Shown: piece after piece, positions 9,499 to 20,810 of the stretch
Numbering within the stretch: the first letter of the stretch is position 1
How the letters are laid out: each line of letters opens with the position of its first letter
NCBI RefSeq assembly: GCF_035046485.1
Contig: NC_085138.1
Span: 295,226,256-295,290,255, forward strand
DNA: 64,000 bases
From: Aedes albopictus
Lineage: Eukaryota; Arthropoda; Insecta; Diptera; Culicidae
Direction: 5' to 3'
The notes under the pieces: generated by a model
Told to the model about the DNA's origin: nothing
What the model saw: only the letters and a program-made list of their open reading frames with translations
Databases searched by the model: none
Translations under genes and position numbers: made by a program

Positions 9499-10180
9499 TT
9501 ATGCTGTGTGCTGCCGACATAAACATATGTACATACACTAATGTTTCTCAAATCTTCACAACTTGTTATATTTGCCTTCATTTGCAGGCTTTCGAATGCC
9601 TACTTATAATTCGGAAGAGGAATGAGAAAATGATTGAATCAAGGACGACAGACCGTGTAGAGGGGCGGAAATTGATGTTGTATGCTTTCGTTTGGGAACA
9701 TTTCCTTCTTCTCATGGAACTTGACCTTCGTAAAACGGGTTATCGATCCAAAGAAATGGAATGGAGATTTTCCATGATTCTTAATTCTTTCGATTTATTT
9801 TTCTTCTTCTTCTGCTTCTTGGTGCAACGTCCCATTTGGAACAGAGTCTGCTGCTCAGTGTTCTTTGAACACTTTCACAGTTATCAAGTGAAAGTTTTTT
9901 TATGGGCTAATTTACTGTTTATGCATTTGTACATCGTGTGGCTGCCACGAAGATTTGTTATATCCAAGGAAGTCAAGAAAATGTTCGTTACGAAAATTTC
10001 CTGGACTGATTCCAAATCAAACCTGGATACCCGGATACATGATCTTGCTGAATGTCAACCACTTCGACTGTACGGATTTTAATATCTCCATCAAGATTTT
10101 GCACTTTGATGGAAAATAAAGTAATAAACTTATAGTTATAGTTTGCCTTTTTCTTGTTTTTAGTACCTACATTATTAGTG
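9499..10180. other. Unassigned stretch, one open frame of doubtful value
   Basis: A 193-codon ATG frame spans 9501-10082 on the plus strand. It has several hydrophobic runs, a phenylalanine run from a TTC tract, and no recognisable domain. A 3' splice-like TTTGCCTTCATTTGCAG ends at about 9587. An AAATAAAGTAATAAA motif lies near 10110. I see no convincing gene. Confidence 0.3.
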
Positions 10181-10405
10181 GAGCCTCGTAGCCGTGCGGT
10201 TAGGGTCACCAAGCTTCTAATCGCACCATGCTATGAGGTGAGGGTTCGATTCCCGCTCCGGGCGATGAAACTTTTCGTGAGAATAGTTTCTTCTCCGTAT
10301 CCACTGGTGCATGCTCCGTGTGTCCCTTTTCTAATGTTTAGTTTCATTCAGTCTGTACAGCCTTTGGCTGAAGACGGTGTCCGTGTCTTTTTAATTAGCA
10401 TTATT
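10181..10405 (+). mobile_element. tRNA-derived SINE, Feilai-like
   Basis: The 5' part is tRNA-like. An A-box-like TAGCCGTGCGGTTAGGG lies near 10189-10204 and a perfect B box GGTTCGATTCC at 10243-10253, 44 bp downstream. A tRNA-unrelated body follows, containing CAGCCTTTGGCTGAAGACGG, and it ends near TTTTTAATTAGCA. This is the layout of the Feilai SINE of Aedes, transcribed by RNA polymerase III and mobilised by LINE proteins. The tail is short and no target duplication was found. It is not a functional tRNA gene: it has no acceptor-stem pairing with a 3' partner. Confidence 0.75.
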
Positions 10406-10944
10406 TGATCACTTTTTAATACATTATGGTTGACAAAAATTTATAAAATACTGAAAGATAAGATCGAGTAATACTATTGCAAACCTTCGTTTGGGTTTTT
10501 GCATCACAACTTAGATCATCTTTGGCCACCAGGAAAATTTTATACACAGACGATTATTTGGCACAGAATTTATAGCCCTTGATTTATTTACTGGTTTGAT
10601 CGTAAATCTGCATGCATCGATTCTCGGTTGCAAGACTGTGCCTATTTTTCACTGTTGTCGTTTGCTGTTATTTGCTAGGTGCAGTGGTCAGTAAGAAATA
10701 CAAGCATGCATTATCACATTATGATTTATGCACAAGCAACTATATATTGTACAAGCATGTTTTTATTTCCTTTGGAAGCAGTAGTGGAACAGAACTTTGT
10801 ACACATTTTTACACGGCTGTCCCGGCACCACCATCGGTACTAATAAGTCATAAGTCATATGAAAATTTACTTTTCTGATAAAGGTGACCAATAACACAAA
10901 TCTTAAATGTTGGCAAAATTCCTGAAAATATGTTTTCTTTGATT
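10406..10944. other. AT-rich stretch, nothing recognised
   Basis: A short plus-strand frame at 10612-10878 begins with a hydrophobic leader-like stretch, but it has no relatives I recognise. Confidence 0.35.
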
Positions 10945-11966
10945 CCCAGCAAACACACGATCGTATATGATGTTGAATAGGATGCTAAAGTGGAAGTGAT
11001 GTCATTTCTGGCTGAAAATTTGATGAAAATAACTGATTTTTGAAGCATCAGTTTTCACTGTTTTGGACACCCCAATATATTTTGGACCCTCCTCAGTATA
11101 TATTTTGGACAACCGGTGTTTAAACACGTTTGAAACTATTTTGGGACATTTTGCCGCTTGAATATGCTGGATCACATCCTAATTACTTGATTGGCAAAGG
11201 CTGATTAGACGAACATTGCGAATTTAATGCGCTAGAATGATAAACATTTTTGTTTACATCTGCAAGTTTCCTCAACACCGCAATCTCTTTTTGTAAACAT
11301 GAACGACACCCGCACGCAGGCTTGTCCGCACTGAGCGCATGAAAATTCTGCTCTTTGGATTTACACCATCAAGCACATCATAAATTAGAAATCTTTTCAT
11401 CTTATCGGTTAGAAGGATGTTGAAATATTGTAAATGTCATTTTGAACTGTCAAAAAACCGCACGGCAGAGCCACACGGAGCGCGCAAAGAGATTTTCACC
11501 CGGGTGAAAACACTCTAGTGAATTTCACTTTGAACGGCCCGTGCGGTGCTGCGGTGCGGTTTTTTGACAGTTCGAAATGACATTTAAAATATTTCAACAT
11601 CCTTCTATCTGGTAAGATGAAAAGATTTCTAATTTATGATGTGCTTGATGGTGTGAATCCAAAGAGCAGAATTTTCATGCACTCAGTGCGGACAAGTCTG
11701 CCCGCACGGATGACGAGATTGGCAAAAATTAATTTCAAGGCAAAGAAGGATATTTCCAGTAAGGAAATGATTGCTGCCCGGGCAGAGCAATCTTATTTAA
11801 CGAATGATTCTATAAATTTCCGTCATCCTATCATTAAACCTGTGTAAGTTGTGATAATACGACCCAGGGGGTCCAAAATATATGGGGGTCCAAATTATAT
11901 TGGTTACCCTATGGCCTCCACTTTAGCATCCTATGTAACATCATATATGACTTTGTGTTAGCTGGG
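10945..11966. mobile_element. 1-kb foldback element with CCCAGC ends
   Basis: The outer ends are CCCAGCAAACAC (10945) and, on the reverse strand, CCCAGCTAACAC (ending at 11966). They continue as paired blocks containing GTATATGATGTT...GGATGCTAAAGTGGA. A second pair carries TTTTGGAC repeats. The innermost arms, about 11300-11505 and 11510-11715, pair around the centre near 11507. No coding sequence is present; the frame at 11617-11847 lies within the right arm. A target duplication could not be settled. Confidence 0.75.
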
Positions 11967-12853
11967 TTACGTGTAAGTGGAATATTTTGAGAACCTCTTA
12001 TATTGGTTTACTACATTTACACGGGAAATTGTTGTTTAACTACGATTTGTATTTAGAGTATTTTCGAATAAGATTCAGTGAAGTTTTCAAATAAATTTCC
12101 GAAAAAAGCTGTATTAATATTACCATGCACTCATAAACAAAAAAAGTCCTGCAAAAGTATCAGTTAGGAGAATTTGTGAAGAGATTTTTAATAAAATATC
12201 TAAAGAGCCCGTCAACAGTATCTTTGGAATCTCTCTCGGAATTCCAAAGTAATTAAACTAAGTTACTAAAGCGCTTATTTGTATGAAAATGTATCAACCC
12301 ATATGCACACTCGTGGTGAGTGGCATGATACTTTTTCTGCTGAGTTACTGCAGAATTGCCCTTTTTATCATTTCAAAAACGCGAGGCAATGACTACCAAA
12401 AAGTCAATGATTTCTATGAAAATTCTGTGAAGCCATCTTAAGAAATATCATTTGGAATATCCCAAAAAAAAAATCGCCGTAATCTCTAGTAAAATCGCAG
12501 GAAAAATACTCGAAGGAATCCGGAACTCACTGATCCTAGTCCTTTAGGTATTTCTATTTTTTTTTTGTTTTATTGTTTTGGAAATCCTGAGCAAATGTTT
12601 TTAGAAGTTTTCGGTACAAACTCCTGTTAAATTTATGTAAACATAAAAACTTATCAAAGCTTCAAAACTTTTAAAATTATGTTGAAAAAAAATGTTTTTT
12701 TTTTTCTTTTTGGTATTTTGAAAGTAACTACCAAGGGAAAACCTACAACAGTTTTGAGTTAATCATTTGGGGTGATTTCTGGTTAAATTTCCTCTAAAAC
12801 TGCGTGATGTAGCTGGAATCGAGTTTTATTTAATTCGTCATATTCTTGCTCTA
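11967..12853. other. AT-rich stretch, nothing recognised
   Basis: No gene-like frame. Homopolymer A/T runs occur near 12465 and 12560-12720. Confidence 0.4.
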
Positions 12854-12960
12854 GGGTAATTTGCCAATTGTTGAACGGTTAGTATTGAAATTACTGCTTC
12901 CATTGGTTTTGTACCTGCGCAATTTCACTGTAGTTGAAAAATATTCCTACTTTACAAAAT
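12854..12960 (+). mobile_element. Solo left end of the GGGTAATTCGCC element
   Basis: About 105 bp starting GGGTAATTTGCCAATTGTTG after a TA at 12852-12853. It matches the left end of the complete element at 26517-27937, including the later TTGAAAAATAT. The rest of the copy is missing. Confidence 0.7.
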
Positions 12961-13002
12961 AAAAAAAGGTCGTGAACTTTTAACAACGACCAAAAATATT
13001 AA

Positions 13003-13193
13003 GGTACACCGGGACAAGTTGAAACGGCTGGGGCAAGATGAAACAGCGGGTAAACATGTTTGATCGCCATAATACATAGTTTTTGATTCAAACAATCTTT
13101 TAGCGGAGGATACATTTCCAATTTGTATTGAAATCTATTTCAAAATTTCGTGTTTCATCTTGCCCCACCCGTTTCAACTTGCCCCGGTGTACC
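13003..13193. mobile_element. MITE with GGTACACCGGG ends, TTAA duplication
   Basis: 191 bp with inverted ends GGTACACCGGGACAAGTTGA and GGTACACCGGGGCAAGTTGA. It is flanked by TTAA on both sides (12999-13002, 13194-13197). TTAA duplications are the piggyBac hallmark. TA-only insertion, with the flanking A as part of the element, cannot be excluded. Confidence 0.8.
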
Positions 13194-13197
13194 TTAA

Positions 13198-13843
13198 TGC
13201 ATTATTATGTTCTGATATCAAGATCGTGCTTCAAAAACAGTTCCATGTCGTCGGATGACCACTCCATAACTCCTTCAATTTTCTGCAATACTGTTTGCTA
13301 TCAAGTGTGCATCCATTTTTATCACTTCACGAGGAAGTACAATGTGCGTGCACCTGCCCCAAACACGTGTCACTTTTCGTTTTTTCTGCCGAACAATGTC
13401 ACCCGATCGCGATCCCCATCGCAACTCGATCATCTGAACATAATTCTTGCATCAATTTTGTAGGATTCGAGATATTGGTGATTAAATTGGCCAATCTTCT
13501 AAAATTCGAGCAAAATTTCAAAAAAATAAAATAATGAAGATTAGTATTTTTGAAATAGGCAAAAATCAATTAAAAATCATTTCCTAACGTACATTTGAAA
13601 CATTAGATGAAAGCCAGCTACAGTAAAAATTTCAGCACAATCGGAGCATTGGTTACGGAAAAAGAGATGTACGAAAAGAGCAACCTTGCCTAAAAATAGA
13701 GGTACCAATCACAACATTGATGACAAACGAAGCCAAATAGTTTGATATAGTGCGGATATAGCTTGTTGATGCGGATGGATAGCCGATTGAGTTCTAACTG
13801 TCTTTCTTGCCTCGCTTTTGGAACAGAGATCTGAGCGTACCTA
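13198..13843. other. Unassigned stretch
   Basis: Short frames at 13128-13463 and 13295-13534 on the plus strand overlap the MITE or one another. Neither has a recognisable product. Confidence 0.35.
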
Positions 13844-14313
13844 CAATGGCAAGCAATCAGCTGCGTTTCTGCTAGAGTGCCGGTAGAGGCGCTTTTCTGA
13901 TAAATGCGGTAAACATGATAACAGTGTAAACAAGTAGAAAAGTTTACGCTACGGAATCATAGATGGCGCTCGTGTTCCACGTGTTTTCCACATATACAGC
14001 GGCGCCGCCTGCACCTATCCACTCGGAAACATCATGCGCAGCACGGGTGGAAAATTCCAGTCAGAAAAAAAGAAGTAAACAGCTTGAAATTTGTATGGTG
14101 GCGTAATAAATTCTCTGTTACTGTAATGAATCCGGAAGAAACGCATAGGTATATTGATTTTGTTTCTAATTTGCAACTTTTTGCCCCAGGGTACAAATCG
14201 TTGTGATGCGGAACAAGTGCAAGCCAGCGATTTGTCCATACAAGAAAAATGATTTTACTTTTAATGTGGTGGCGCCATCTCTGAGAAAAACAAGCTTTGA
14301 TTTCTTACTATTG
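13844..14313 (+). mobile_element. 470-bp MITE family, copy D
   Basis: Ends CAATGGCAAGCAATCA and CAATAGTAAGAAATCA (reverse strand). By eye it is identical to the copy 5.28 kb upstream, from 8564 to 9032, which implies very recent movement, duplication or gene conversion. Confidence 0.85.
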
Positions 14314-15764
14314 TGTATGTTGAATGCTGGAAAAAAATTGCTGCTATCTCGATATATTTTTGTCATGATGCTCTAGTAGTGTAAAATAAAAGTATTTTAA
14401 AAGGAAGTTTTATATATGATGAAACCGATGAGCGAAGAACATTTATTTTTGTTGTTTGTATTTGAAAAACGAAATTAGAGCTTAAAAATAACACAATATG
14501 TTTTCTGGAACTCATATATAACATCTATATTACATCTTTGGAAATGTGGATTTGAAAAGATGTTTTCTGTGTTACTTGGGATTTGAGCCAACCGACATTC
14601 GGTCAAACGACTAAAATGTAAGTGTAAGCTGAGAAACAGGCACAGTTAAAAATTGTTACATCGAGTTCGCTGTAACAAAATTACCTCCATCGATTTCAAC
14701 ACAATTCTCCATCAGACTGTAAAATCATAGGTTATCTGCAGTATTGCTGACAACTTTGCGTGCAAGAAATTCTTTTATGTAAATTCGAATAAAATTAAAT
14801 GAAAATTTATTCGTTCCAATATTTATGTCAAGTGTAGTTTTCAGAATTTCTTTCCGTGGGCGTAGTCTCAAAGGCTACGTTGCGCCAAGAGAAAGAAGAA
14901 GAAGAGATTCAACTATTCGTCAATACATAAATATAGAGAACGGATGCCGAGAACGGTAAAGTAAAAAAAAATCATAAATCGCTGTGATGGAGCATATTCC
15001 AATAAAACTCTTTTGGTTGGTAACACTCACGGCAGCAAATATCGAAAACAAAATGTGATCAACATCTGGAACGTATCTGCCATCTCGCATCAATTGGTTC
15101 AATGGTTATCCTAGCTGGTGGCAAATTGTCTGTCTTCATCAAGCATTTCGATCTATTGCTTGTCGTCTAATACATATTTGGCTTGTTCCACGCCATCGGA
15201 AATAATCTTGATATCATATTGGTGGAAAACCATGATGTCTATGATGATGAAGGCGATGATGATGATGATAATAATGGTGCCGTGAGGGAACTGCTGGCAA
15301 CATTTATCTATCTTTATTTCTTTTTTAGAACTTTCAAACCAAACCTATCCGGCGATAAGTTTCCCCATAAAGGAGACATCAAAAGTCAAAATTGTGCCTG
15401 CCGGCAAAAATGTATATGGCACCCCATTCGTTTTCCATTCTAGCTCACATTTTGTAGAGCTATATGACTAGCACCTCTGTGAAGCATTCGAAAAAAAAAA
15501 GAGAAGGTTTCAGGGCTGCGACTTGGTGTAGGGTGAAATACTGCAGCGCAATCCTAGTACGAAGACCAAATTTTGGCTATCGCAGATTCTAGCACCGTAC
15601 ACGCTTCTATTTTTTTTTTGTTAAAAATTGTTTATTTGAAAGGAACGAAGACTTTAGCCAAACCCACTCTTTTCTTATTGTTTCCTTTATTTATTTTTTT
15701 ATTTTTTTACCTTTCTTCTTCTTCTTCTTCTTAGTATACCTCCCCGCTAGGACACGAGGTGTAG
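14314..15764. other. AT-rich stretch with microsatellites
   Basis: Contains an (ATG)n tract at about 15238-15270 and a CTT tract at about 15716-15734. No coding frame is convincing. Confidence 0.4.
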
Positions 15765-15850
15765 CTTTCCTTTAGTTATTATTATTATTATTATCTTTAT
15801 AAACGAGATTTCCAGCCCAAGCCTGATTAATCTCGGTTTTTCATTTAGTA
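15765..15850 (-). mobile_element. SINE or LINE 3' tail with (TAA)n
   Basis: On the minus strand the segment reads GGGCTGGAAATCTCGTTTATA followed by AAGATAATAATAATAA. It resembles the shared Aedes 3' tail seen at 1-110 (AATCTCGTTAATACAG) and ends in TAA triplets, as Feilai-type SINEs do. No 5' portion was identified. Confidence 0.5.
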
Positions 15851-17475
15851 TTATAATTTTCATAAACATCTAATGAATGATCTGTTCTTTATATGGCTTT
15901 CGTTCAGGATTATCCTCAATGTAGTCAAAAAATGGGTTTTTAACGGGAAACATCAATCGATACAACCTAGAACACCTCCCCCTATGTAGAAACACAGTTT
16001 TCTTTCCTAACCGAAAGCTTCCCTGTTCTCGATGCCGAACATGGGAAAATTCTACGGAGTGTTGTAAAGCGTGAAAATTTATTATGTGACATGCAAGAAG
16101 TGTTATGCTTCATAATGTCGTTGTCATCGCCATCGCCATAGCTTTTCGTCGCTCGCTATACCTCGCTGCCAAACAGAGCATAACGTGTCAATACACGTGC
16201 GTTCGGTTGTGAATTGTGCGGAAATTGTCACCAGCTGGTAGTGCTCCAAAAGGGCGATACTCCCATAGGAGAAATGGCGGCAGCAGTAGCAACAGCGAAG
16301 CTTTGGGCGGCAAGGAACAACGTTTGCTGAGCAGTATGGCAGAAGTATACAAGTGGAACTGACAACATGAGATAGAGGGGGCTGCTGTCGTCAGACGGAA
16401 CATTTACCGGCGGAGCAGTGACTTGAACATGGCTGGATGTAAAATTGATTCCGAAAATGGATTCTCCTTCTCGGGAAACTAAGAGATTGGGTGGGTATAG
16501 CTAGTTATGATACCTTTAGTAACATTGTTTTTGTTTTATTGAAAACAGACAAGCATTTATAGAGTGTTTCAGAAACTATGGGAATAGCGTTTAAAATCGA
16601 TAAAATATCATTATTATTTGCAATTTGCATTTTATGTAATCTCATGTTAAACAGGGTATGAATGCCTTAAGTAATCTCACGCTCCCAAATTCATCATATT
16701 CGAAAACAAGCGATTAAGACGAGGTTAATTTACACATATCATTGTTATTAAATCATATTTTGTTTTGGTGATAGTTCCAAGAAAAAATTTGAGTACTATT
16801 TCCGTACACTGTTGCAAAATCCGTCATTCCGATTAAAAAAAAAACAATGACAATAAACTCAGAAAACCTTTAGTTTTATTAGTTTGATCGATGGACCGCT
16901 TGCATGGGGTCAAATTCCATTAAATCCATTTAAGTTGAAGAAGAGTCATCCAGATTTCTGTTCAAACACACTTGCCACAGCAAAACAGAAGATACAACAC
17001 CATCCCATTATCTTTTCAATTGGACCAAAGCGAAGCTTTTTCACTCGGATAGTTCAAAAGCCCTGCCCACAAGACATAAAGAATATAAAAAAAAAATCTA
17101 CAAGACAAACATGGCAGTTGAACGCTATCAGCCGATAAATCTTCGTGTGGAAACATCTTTCATGGTGGAGAGCAATAAAACACATCCATTCGGTGGAACT
17201 TTTCACTCGCCACGGTTGTTCTTCCATTTCGTCAGAGAGCCACCGAAGAAAGGAAAAAGTCAATTTAATGCTGCGATTCGAAATTCTTGCCAGCATGGCA
17301 GCATGAAATCAGTAGTCGCTTGTGCGGGTGGATGTGTGTGTGGGGTTGTATAGCACAGGGTATACTTCATTGCCTCGTAAGAAACTCGCCTGAACTTCAC
17401 CAATAAAAGTAAAAACCTGAAACTCTTTCATTACGGACAGCATCGCTTACGCCACCATCTCCTGGGTTCAGTTTA
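15851..17475. other. Unassigned stretch
   Basis: Mixed composition with a more GC-rich patch at about 16120-16440. Short frames (16188-16403 minus, 17111-17353 plus) show no recognisable domains. The last two bases form the left TA of the next MITE. Confidence 0.35.
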
Positions 17476-17727
17476 CACTAAATTCTGTTTTTAAGCGATT
17501 TTTTGTTCCGCGTAAAAAAAATCGTGTAAAAAAAGTTTTCAAAACTTTTTTTAACGGATCATCTTAAAATTTTGACAGGGTATCAAGGATGATAAGAGAG
17601 ATCTCTGGTAGAAATTTGAGCCCCATCGGAAGTAAATTGCGAACAGGAGAGAAGAATCTTTCCAAAAACACATCGCGTAATTTCGAGAAAATCGTGTAAA
17701 AAAAATCGTGTAAAAAAAGAATTTAGT
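17476..17727. mobile_element. MITE with CACTAAATTC ends, TA duplication
   Basis: 252 bp between TA dinucleotides (17474-17475 and 17728-17729). The ends CACTAAATTC match on both strands, with TCGTGTAAAAAAA and CGCGTAAAAAAAATC blocks inside each arm. TA duplication fits the Tc1/mariner group. Confidence 0.75.
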
Positions 17728-17729
17728 GT

Positions 17730-18229
17730 AGTGCGATTTTGCTCCCCCTAAACGAGCGTACTTTTTTTCTTCTAAAAGGTCCATGTCTTTTTGCTCGTGA
17801 GAAGCGATTGATTCACCGCTGACGTTCTTTGGTTGTTCGACGAGATTGCAATTAAGAAGCTGACACCTCCAATCTCCGACCGTGGCGCGCGTTTCCAACT
17901 TTGATTAATCTGGGCTTTAATCATCTCAAGGACTCTTGTTTTTTTTTTCTCTCTTTGGTTTCTAGTGATCAACCTTTATTCGGTATCGTTTTTCGTCTAG
18001 ACGACACGGTGTTTCCAATTTTTCGCTCCAATTGCGAGACCTGGAGGAATTGATGTACATCGCAGCTGGGAGTCTGTGAGCCAGGCTTGTGGTAAAATTT
18101 AATTTTACTTCTATATTACTTAACCGACATGGTGAACGGGGATCACTCTTATTCCATCGGCTAGTTTTCAGTGTAATATGGATTTTAGTGGTGGCTGCAC
18201 GAATAAACAAATCGACAACAACTGCATAA
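17730..18229. other. Unassigned stretch between two MITEs
   Basis: No gene recognised. Minus-strand frames at 17551-17898 and 17962-18297 overlap the MITEs. Confidence 0.35.
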
Positions 18230-18407
18230 GAGCCTATCCATAAACTACGTAGATTCAAAGGGGGAGACGGGGGCTTTGGCCAAAGTCTACGGACCATGCA
18301 AATTTCAAAATTTTGTATGGACGAAAGTCTACGAGGGGGGGGGGGGGGGGGGGGTGGTGGTGTCTGAGATGGCCAAAATTAAGTCTACATATTTTATGGA
18401 CATCGTC
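18230..18407. mobile_element. MITE of the TCCATAA type with a poly(G) tract
   Basis: 178 bp flanked by TAA (18227-18229, 18408-18410). The imperfect ends are GAGCCTATCCATAAACTACG and GACGATGTCCATAAAATATG (reverse strand). A 20-base G run lies at 18335-18354. It is diverged from the 5624 element but shares the TCCATAA core and TAA duplication. Confidence 0.75.
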
Positions 18408-18410
18408 TAA

Positions 18411-18930
18411 ACCACAAATGAAGGCAGTTACATAAAAAAAATGACCGTTATCAAGAACGCCTTTATCGTCACCGGCGATAGTAGTATGAGTGAGCTACGT
18501 ACCTACAGGAAACAGTGGACTATAGCTGCAGGTGCTACCTTGAGGAAAATGGAGAAACGAAAGAACCCCCCTACCGCGATTATTGAGCGAGCGAAAACAT
18601 GAGGAGCCAAATCCGCAACCCTCAAGTTTTAGAAGTAAGTGAAACGCTCACATGCTACGAGTGCCTTGGGCACATCGGAAATGATGTCAGTAAGTTCCCG
18701 ATTATGGCACACTGGTTAGCACGCTTTAATTGGCAACTGGCAACTGAGATGGTACATGCTGACTATAAAGTGAGCTGGTAGGGACTGCATGCTATCCTTT
18801 TAGTAAGATCGAGTGACATTGACCCAAAACGGTGGGTGAGCTGAAGTTAGTGCCGCTTTCTGTCCCATAAATCCGTAGCAAAACTACCCGGCCTGTATCC
18901 AGTTAAGGCAACTGAATAAGAAAATTAAAA
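18411..18930. other. Unassigned stretch upstream of the RTE-like LINE
   Basis: A 60-codon frame at 18599-18781 contains C-Y-E-C-L-G-H, loosely like half a zinc knuckle, but there is not enough to call a gag. It may be decayed LINE sequence. Confidence 0.3.
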
Positions 18931-19479
18931 TGAACTGTCATAATTGGCGCTTGCTCAGTTCAGTCCCCATAAGGGGCTGTACCAACCCTCGCTATACCTC
19001 TCAGTGTTGTCATCACGATAACACCAAATTACTCATCAAGTAACCAGCTCTTGGGCTGCAAAACGGTGAATCGATAAGGAGAGCGTCCAACATAGCTCTG
19101 ATTCTCACAAGTTTCTACCTCATGCTTCCACGGGTCAAACGATGACGAAGACCACCAGCTAAGAGTTGTGTGCTTAGCTGGTAGTGCAGCCTGGGCACTG
19201 TTGTCCTTCTGACTTCAGCTAGATTGAGGAGGTACGTCCCGAGCGTCCGTTCACCAAGGAGGTGCGGCTCAAACAGCGTCTGTTCTGGCATCCAGCGGCT
19301 GAATATGAAACGCTGTATCGCGTCAGCTATACCTAAGGTGGCAGCCCCACCAACGCGATGTAGGCAGCGCGACCCCGGTAAGGTAGCCTGTCGAAGCCTT
19401 TCAACACTACGAAAAATGATGTAAGAAATAGAATATGCGAACTATACTCTCGGAAAGCGACCCGACAATGAAATAAGGA
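18931..19479 (+). mobile_element. 5' leader of the RTE-like LINE
   Basis: Moderately GC-rich sequence directly upstream of the endonuclease region. It contains GCGCGACCCCGGTAAGGTAG and CTCGGAAAGCGACCCGACAA, which I recall as sequence that commonly precedes this endonuclease family in Aedes. It has no long open frame. The exact 5' end is not defined. Confidence 0.5.
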
Positions 19480-20395
19480 CTATGATTGGAAACTCGGTAC
19501 CTGGAACATAAGGACCTTAAATGAGCCTGGACGAATGAGCCTTTTGGCTCGTGAATTGCAGAAAGTTGGTGTGTGCGTTGCTGCTATACAGGAAGTGCGG
19601 TGGCCCAAAACTGGTGAACGTGAATTCAGGGCGGTGGATCCCGTCGCTAACACATCGTTCAAATATAACATCTATCACAGCGGCAGTGAGGTCGGATTTA
19701 TAGTGATCGGAAAACAGATGAAGCGAGTTATGAGGTGGAAGCCGATCAACGAGCGGATCTGCGTATTGAGAATCCGGGGCAAATTCTTTAACTACAGCCT
19801 GATGTCTATGCGCCGACCAACGAGAAAACCGATGATGTGAAGGATGCGTTTTATGAATGTCTTGACAAGACCTATGGAGAATACCCAAAACACGACGTTA
19901 AGATTATCATTGGTAATGCCAACGCGCAGGTCGGAAGAGAGGGCTTTTTCCGTCCAATCATCGATACGGAGAGCCTTCATTCCTTCACTAATGACAACGG
20001 CCTGAGATTAGTCAACTTTGCTGCCGTCAGGGGGATGGCCATTAGTAGCACCTACTTTGCACGCAAGGATATCCGCAAGTACACCTAAAGACACCCAAAC
20101 GGCGATATTTGCACCAAAATCGACCATGTGCTGGTAGATGGCCGACCAACATTTCTCGGACGTAATTGATGTTAGAACTTTTAGAAGTCCCAACATCGAC
20201 TCAGATTACTATCTCGTAGTTAGTAAGATTCGAGCTTGGTTATCAACCGGGTCGGACTCTAGGAACCGGCGATCGATGCGTTTCAACATCCAACGGTTTT
20301 CAGCAGACGGTACGGTAGCTGACTATCACCAGAAGCTGGGCGAGCGGATAAGTGAGATCAACGAGAGCGATGGGAGTCTATCCACGGAGCGTTGA
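19480..20395 (+). pseudogene. Endonuclease domain of an RTE-like LINE, broken
   Basis: An apurinic-type endonuclease with the layout G-T-W-N-I-R-T-L-N...A-A-I-Q-E-V-R-W...I-C-V-L-R-I...I-I-I-G-N-A-N-A...K-I-D-H-V-L-V-D-G-R...S-D-Y-Y-L-V-V. It is read in at least three segments (19535-19840, 19837-20088, 20138-20395), so frameshifts are present, one near 19800 inside the V-Y-A-P-T-N motif. Two catalytic positions look lost: the G-D-x-N aspartate is asparagine, and the S-D-H histidine is tyrosine. This endonuclease is of the type database entries often label craniofacial development protein 2-like. The nick it would make primes reverse transcription, but this copy cannot be active. The downstream reverse transcriptase is absent here; a relative lies at 43030-45260. 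Confidence 0.75.
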
Positions 20396-20810
20396 GTACA
20401 GCAGCACGGGAGGTGATAGGTAGTGCTCAACCCAAGTAACAGTTCCATTTCTGATTGGTTTTGTTTGATTTTTATTAGGAGTTCATTACAGCAATAATTA
20501 AAACTCGCGGTTTTATGACTAATTTTATGAAAACCATTGATGAATTGTTTTTAAAATATACTTGAAGACATTCATAAGAATAAACAAAATTCTTCTATAT
20601 GTAATCCTTCTGGCATTCATTATTACCACAATAAAACTGTTCAAACTCTCAACAGATGGCGATCCGTTCGATTAGTTAAATAGAATAGATGTTGCTGCCC
20701 TTGAATTTCACTTGAATTGCGAATGTTAATACAATTATGTAAATAATTACTTTTAATCATTCTGGAACAATAAAACTTCTTTTATAATAAAAAAAAAAAA
20801 AAAAAAAAAT
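20396..20810 (+). other. Sequence ending in AATAAA and poly(A)
   Basis: After the LINE fragment an unrelated ~380-bp AT-rich segment ends with AACAATAAAACTTC...ATAATAAA and a run of about 20 A at 20790-20810. This is the shape of a retroposed transcript or LINE/SINE tail, but no coding sequence was recognised. Confidence 0.35.

Noticed and set aside
9501..10082. 193-codon ATG-started frame
   Set aside because: No domain, irregular hydrophobic runs, a phenylalanine run from a TTC tract, and location among MITEs. Not enough for a gene call.
10181..10265. tRNA gene
   Set aside because: A and B boxes are present, but the acceptor stem is not formed and a SINE body follows. It is a tRNA-derived SINE.
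18599..18781. Zinc-knuckle gag fragment (C-Y-E-C-L-G-H)
   Set aside because: Lacks the remaining H and C at correct spacing. Left as unassigned.
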